Source: Wukongibacter sp050859025 (lineage in GTDB: Bacteria > Bacillota > Clostridia > Peptostreptococcales > Caminicellaceae). Taken from it: a stretch of 64,000 bases of DNA. The translations under genes and the position numbers were made by a program. Shown in pieces: positions 62,060 to 64,000 of this stretch (position 1 is the stretch's first letter; every line of letters starts with the position of its first letter). The DNA lies in NCBI RefSeq assembly GCF_050859025.1, contig NZ_CP138200.1:1612001-1676000 (forward strand). The letters are read 5' to 3'. The notes under the pieces were generated by a model. It worked only from the letters and a program-made list of their open reading frames with translations, was not told where the DNA came from and did not search any database.

Positions 62060-62203
62060 GTATAATGGGTTTGTATTCCTTTAGAGAAAAGTTTTGTAAC
62101 CTTTTAGTATATTATGTCGAAAAAAGAAATAATAGACTGTTTTTTTCTAATATTTGCCTGTAAAATATATAGAGATATTAAAATTTGCTGAAGGAGGAAA
62201 AAA

Positions 62204-63262
62204 ATGAAATTGAGAAAATTAGGAGTTTATTTTATAGTAGCTATGTTAATGGTATCGTTTGTGTTTATAGGTACAGGAATTCAAGTTTATGCAGCTGAAG
62301 TTGGCGATCAATTATTAGAACCTGAAGACGGATGGGAGAGATATGATATTGCCCCGTCAGAAAACTTTATAATTAGTGAAAAAATATCATTTAAAGGAAA
62401 CTATACCAATTATCCTTCTTGGAATCAAACTATAATTTGGACTACTTATAGTGATGAAACATTAAAATTCAAATTTCAAGGAACTAAAATAAGAGTGATT
62501 GGTTTTCCAGGTTCTGCTAGAGCTGATGACATTACAATCTCAATAGATGGCGTAATAGAGTCTATGCCATATCACAAAGCTTCAGGATACCAACCAATGG
62601 ATCTTATTTATGAAAAAACTGGACTTGAGAATAAAGTTCATGAAGTGATTATTACATCAGGAACTAATGCATCTGGTAGTGATTATGATTTGGTCTTGGA
62701 TGCAATAGACATAGATGAAGATGGAGAATTAAAACCATACGATGACGTAATTAGTATGCCAGATGCTCCAGAAAATCTAAAAACAGCAGCAGGAGACGAG
62801 GAAGTGGGGCTTTCATGGGATGAAGTAGAAGATGTTGATAGCTATATTATAAAAAGATCAGAAACAGAAGGCGGGCCATATACAATTATAGAAGAAGATA
62901 TTACAGGAACAAGTTATACAGACAGAGATGTTGAAAATGGAACTACATATTATTATGTTGTGTCTGCTGTTATAGATGGCGATGAAAGTGATGATTCAAA
63001 CGAAGCCTCAGCAACACCAGAAGGAAGTAGTAGCGGTAGCGGAGATAAGGCAATACTAAGAATAACAATGCAAAATGGAAAGATAAACGAATACGATTTA
63101 TCAATAGATGATGTAGAAGATTTTATTGATTGGTTTGAAGATAGAGATGATCCTTATTACATAATAGAAAAGGATTACAACATAGGTCCATTTGAAAGCA
63201 GAAAAGATTATATAGTTGCCGATAAGATTTTACAGTTTGAAGTAATGGAATATGAAGATTAA
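62204..63262 (+). CDS. Secreted protein with fibronectin type III domain
   Basis: A 352-residue exported protein. Signal peptide residues 1-30 (ending VYA); an N-terminal beta-sandwich, carbohydrate-binding-like domain (about 35-170, with LKFKFQGTKIRVIGFPG); a fibronectin type III domain (about 180-275, PENLKTAAGDEEVGLSWDEV to SNEASATPEG); a Gly/Ser linker; and an acidic C-terminal domain of ~70 residues (MQNGKINEYDLS, VADKILQFEVMEYE). Probably a surface or extracellular adhesion protein. AAGGAGGAAA precedes the ATG; it has its own terminator. Confidence 0.78.
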   Translation: MKLRKLGVYFIVAMLMVSFVFIGTGIQVYAAEVGDQLLEPEDGWERYDIAPSENFIISEKISFKGNYTNYPSWNQTIIWTTYSDETLKFKFQGTKIRVIGFPGSARADDITISIDGVIESMPYHKASGYQPMDLIYEKTGLENKVHEVIITSGTNASGSDYDLVLDAIDIDEDGELKPYDDVISMPDAPENLKTAAGDEEVGLSWDEVEDVDSYIIKRSETEGGPYTIIEEDITGTSYTDRDVENGTTYYYVVSAVIDGDESDDSNEASATPEGSSSGSGDKAILRITMQNGKINEYDLSIDDVEDFIDWFEDRDDPYYIIEKDYNIGPFESRKDYIVADKILQFEVMEYED

Positions 63263-63269
63263 GATTATT

Positions 63270-63306
63270 AAGGATAAGGTTTTGGCCTTATCCTTGTTTG
63301 TTTTTT
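63270..63306 (+). terminator. Terminator after the FnIII protein gene
   Basis: The perfect 10-bp stem AAGGATAAGG / CCTTATCCTT around TTTTGG is followed by GTTTGTTTTTTG. Confidence 0.85.
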
Positions 63307-63406
63307 GACGCTAAAGTATTAGTTCGTGTAGGGTGGGTTTTCCTGCCCAATATTTTTTTGCTTTGATAAAGAACGTATGTTTGCAATAAAAAAAGGGAGT
63401 GATACT

Positions 63407-64000
63407 TTGAATGAGAACAATGTAAAAATTCTAAAACGATATAGACTTCATTACACTAGCAAAGGACTTACTAAAGAAAGTCTAAAGGCTATTTGCGATA
63501 ATGATTTGCGGTTGTTTATTCAATTCATCGGAGATACCCCATTGCATGAAATAACCCATTTTGAAATTCAAGATTTTCTCCTACATTGTCAAGAATAACG
63601 TAAAAACGGTGATGAATCACTTTCACGAAAGTTCACTTCTTTAAATACATTCTTTAATACCTTAATTAAACAGAAAGTAATAAGCATAAAAAACCCTTTA
63701 GAAAAATTAGAAAAACCTAAAGTTAGAAAAAAAGAACGTAATTTTCTTACTTACAATGAATATTGTTAAATACTAAGTTATTTAGATAATTCTAAAGATC
63801 AGAATAGAATAAGAGATGGAGCACTAGTCTCATTCTTTTTTTCATCCGGGTGTCGATTAACAGAAGTATATCAGCAGAATAAAGACAGTTTAGATTTTGC
63901 AAATAGGAGGTTTAAAGTTCTTGGAAAGGGAGTCAAGGAAAGAATGTGTATATTCTCAAAAGATTCAGCATCAAGAATTAAACTGTATTTAGATAGCAGA
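63407..64000 (+). pseudogene. Tyrosine recombinase (integrase) with two in-frame stops, runs off the window
   Basis: In one frame, an N-terminal SAM-like core-binding domain (YRLHYTSKGLTKESLKAI, FEIQDFLLHCQE) continues through a TAA at 63596 into SLSRKFTSLNTFFNTLIKQ and KNPLEKLEKPK, then through a TAA at 63767 into the catalytic domain with FFFSSGCRLTEVY (the first catalytic Arg) and VLGKGVKER (the Lys region). Both stops can come from CAA by a single C-to-T change. TTG 63407 behind GGGAGTG is the likely start. The His-x-x-Arg and Tyr parts lie beyond 64000. It could be the integrase of the neighbouring prophage remnant. Confidence 0.75.

Overview
The window reads as low-GC DNA from an anaerobic, endospore-forming Firmicute of the Clostridia/Tissierellia type. 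This is inferred from an iron-only-hydrogenase regulator, a Spo0E-like phosphatase, a SleB-type spore hydrolase, a GerAB-like germination permease, strong AGGAGG ribosome binding sites and AT-rich codon use. No rRNA, tRNA or CRISPR array was recognised, and the species cannot be fixed from sequence alone.

Layout. 0.4-0.7 kb: small hydrogenase-system regulator. 0.86-11.1 kb: a muropeptide or anhydro-MurNAc recovery operon (RpiR/MurR regulator, AnmK, beta-lactamase-fold hydrolase, oligopeptide-type ABC transporter, MurQ) with a Spo0E-like gene in the middle. 11.5-18.4 kb: HelD-type RNA polymerase recycling helicase, an ABC exporter, a two-component pair and a NusG domain II protein. 18.6-29.7 kb: a TIM-barrel isomerase-like protein, then a broad folate/chorismate region (pabA, pabB, 5-formyl-THF cyclo-ligase, pabC, a nucleotidyltransferase-like protein, folE, folP, folB, folK, DAHP synthase), interrupted by a hypothetical gene and a formate/nitrite transporter. 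30.3-36.2 kb: a 1318-residue hybrid kinase with three receiver domains, CheR and a receiver-GGDEF cyclase. 36.5-44.9 kb: M20 and P1 peptidases, OPT transporter, YhdT/PanF, IclR regulator, PanB and PanE; this may be a pantothenate-use operon. 45-53.7 kb: M32 carboxypeptidase, another two-component pair, SleB-like hydrolase, PucR regulator, and a Crp-cupin-permease-ferredoxin cluster with a perfect 16-bp palindrome in its divergent promoter region.

53.8-64 kb is accessory DNA: three copies of a ~413-bp element derived from a decayed Y1/REP-type transposase, an IS110-family element inserted in the terminal repeat of one copy, phage tail, holin and truncated protease remnants, small secreted proteins (one a QxDxNxVxY lectin), and a tyrosine recombinase pseudogene running off the end.

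The intergenic DNA of the whole window is rich in imperfect palindromes that fall into at least five families. Three genes with strong ribosome binding sites appear to start at AUU or AUA. The most notable observations are the IS110 left end, which carries a stem-loop with 7 bases matching its own insertion site; the mobilised but already-dead transposase element; the possible pantothenate catabolic operon; and the ferredoxin-fused split permease.
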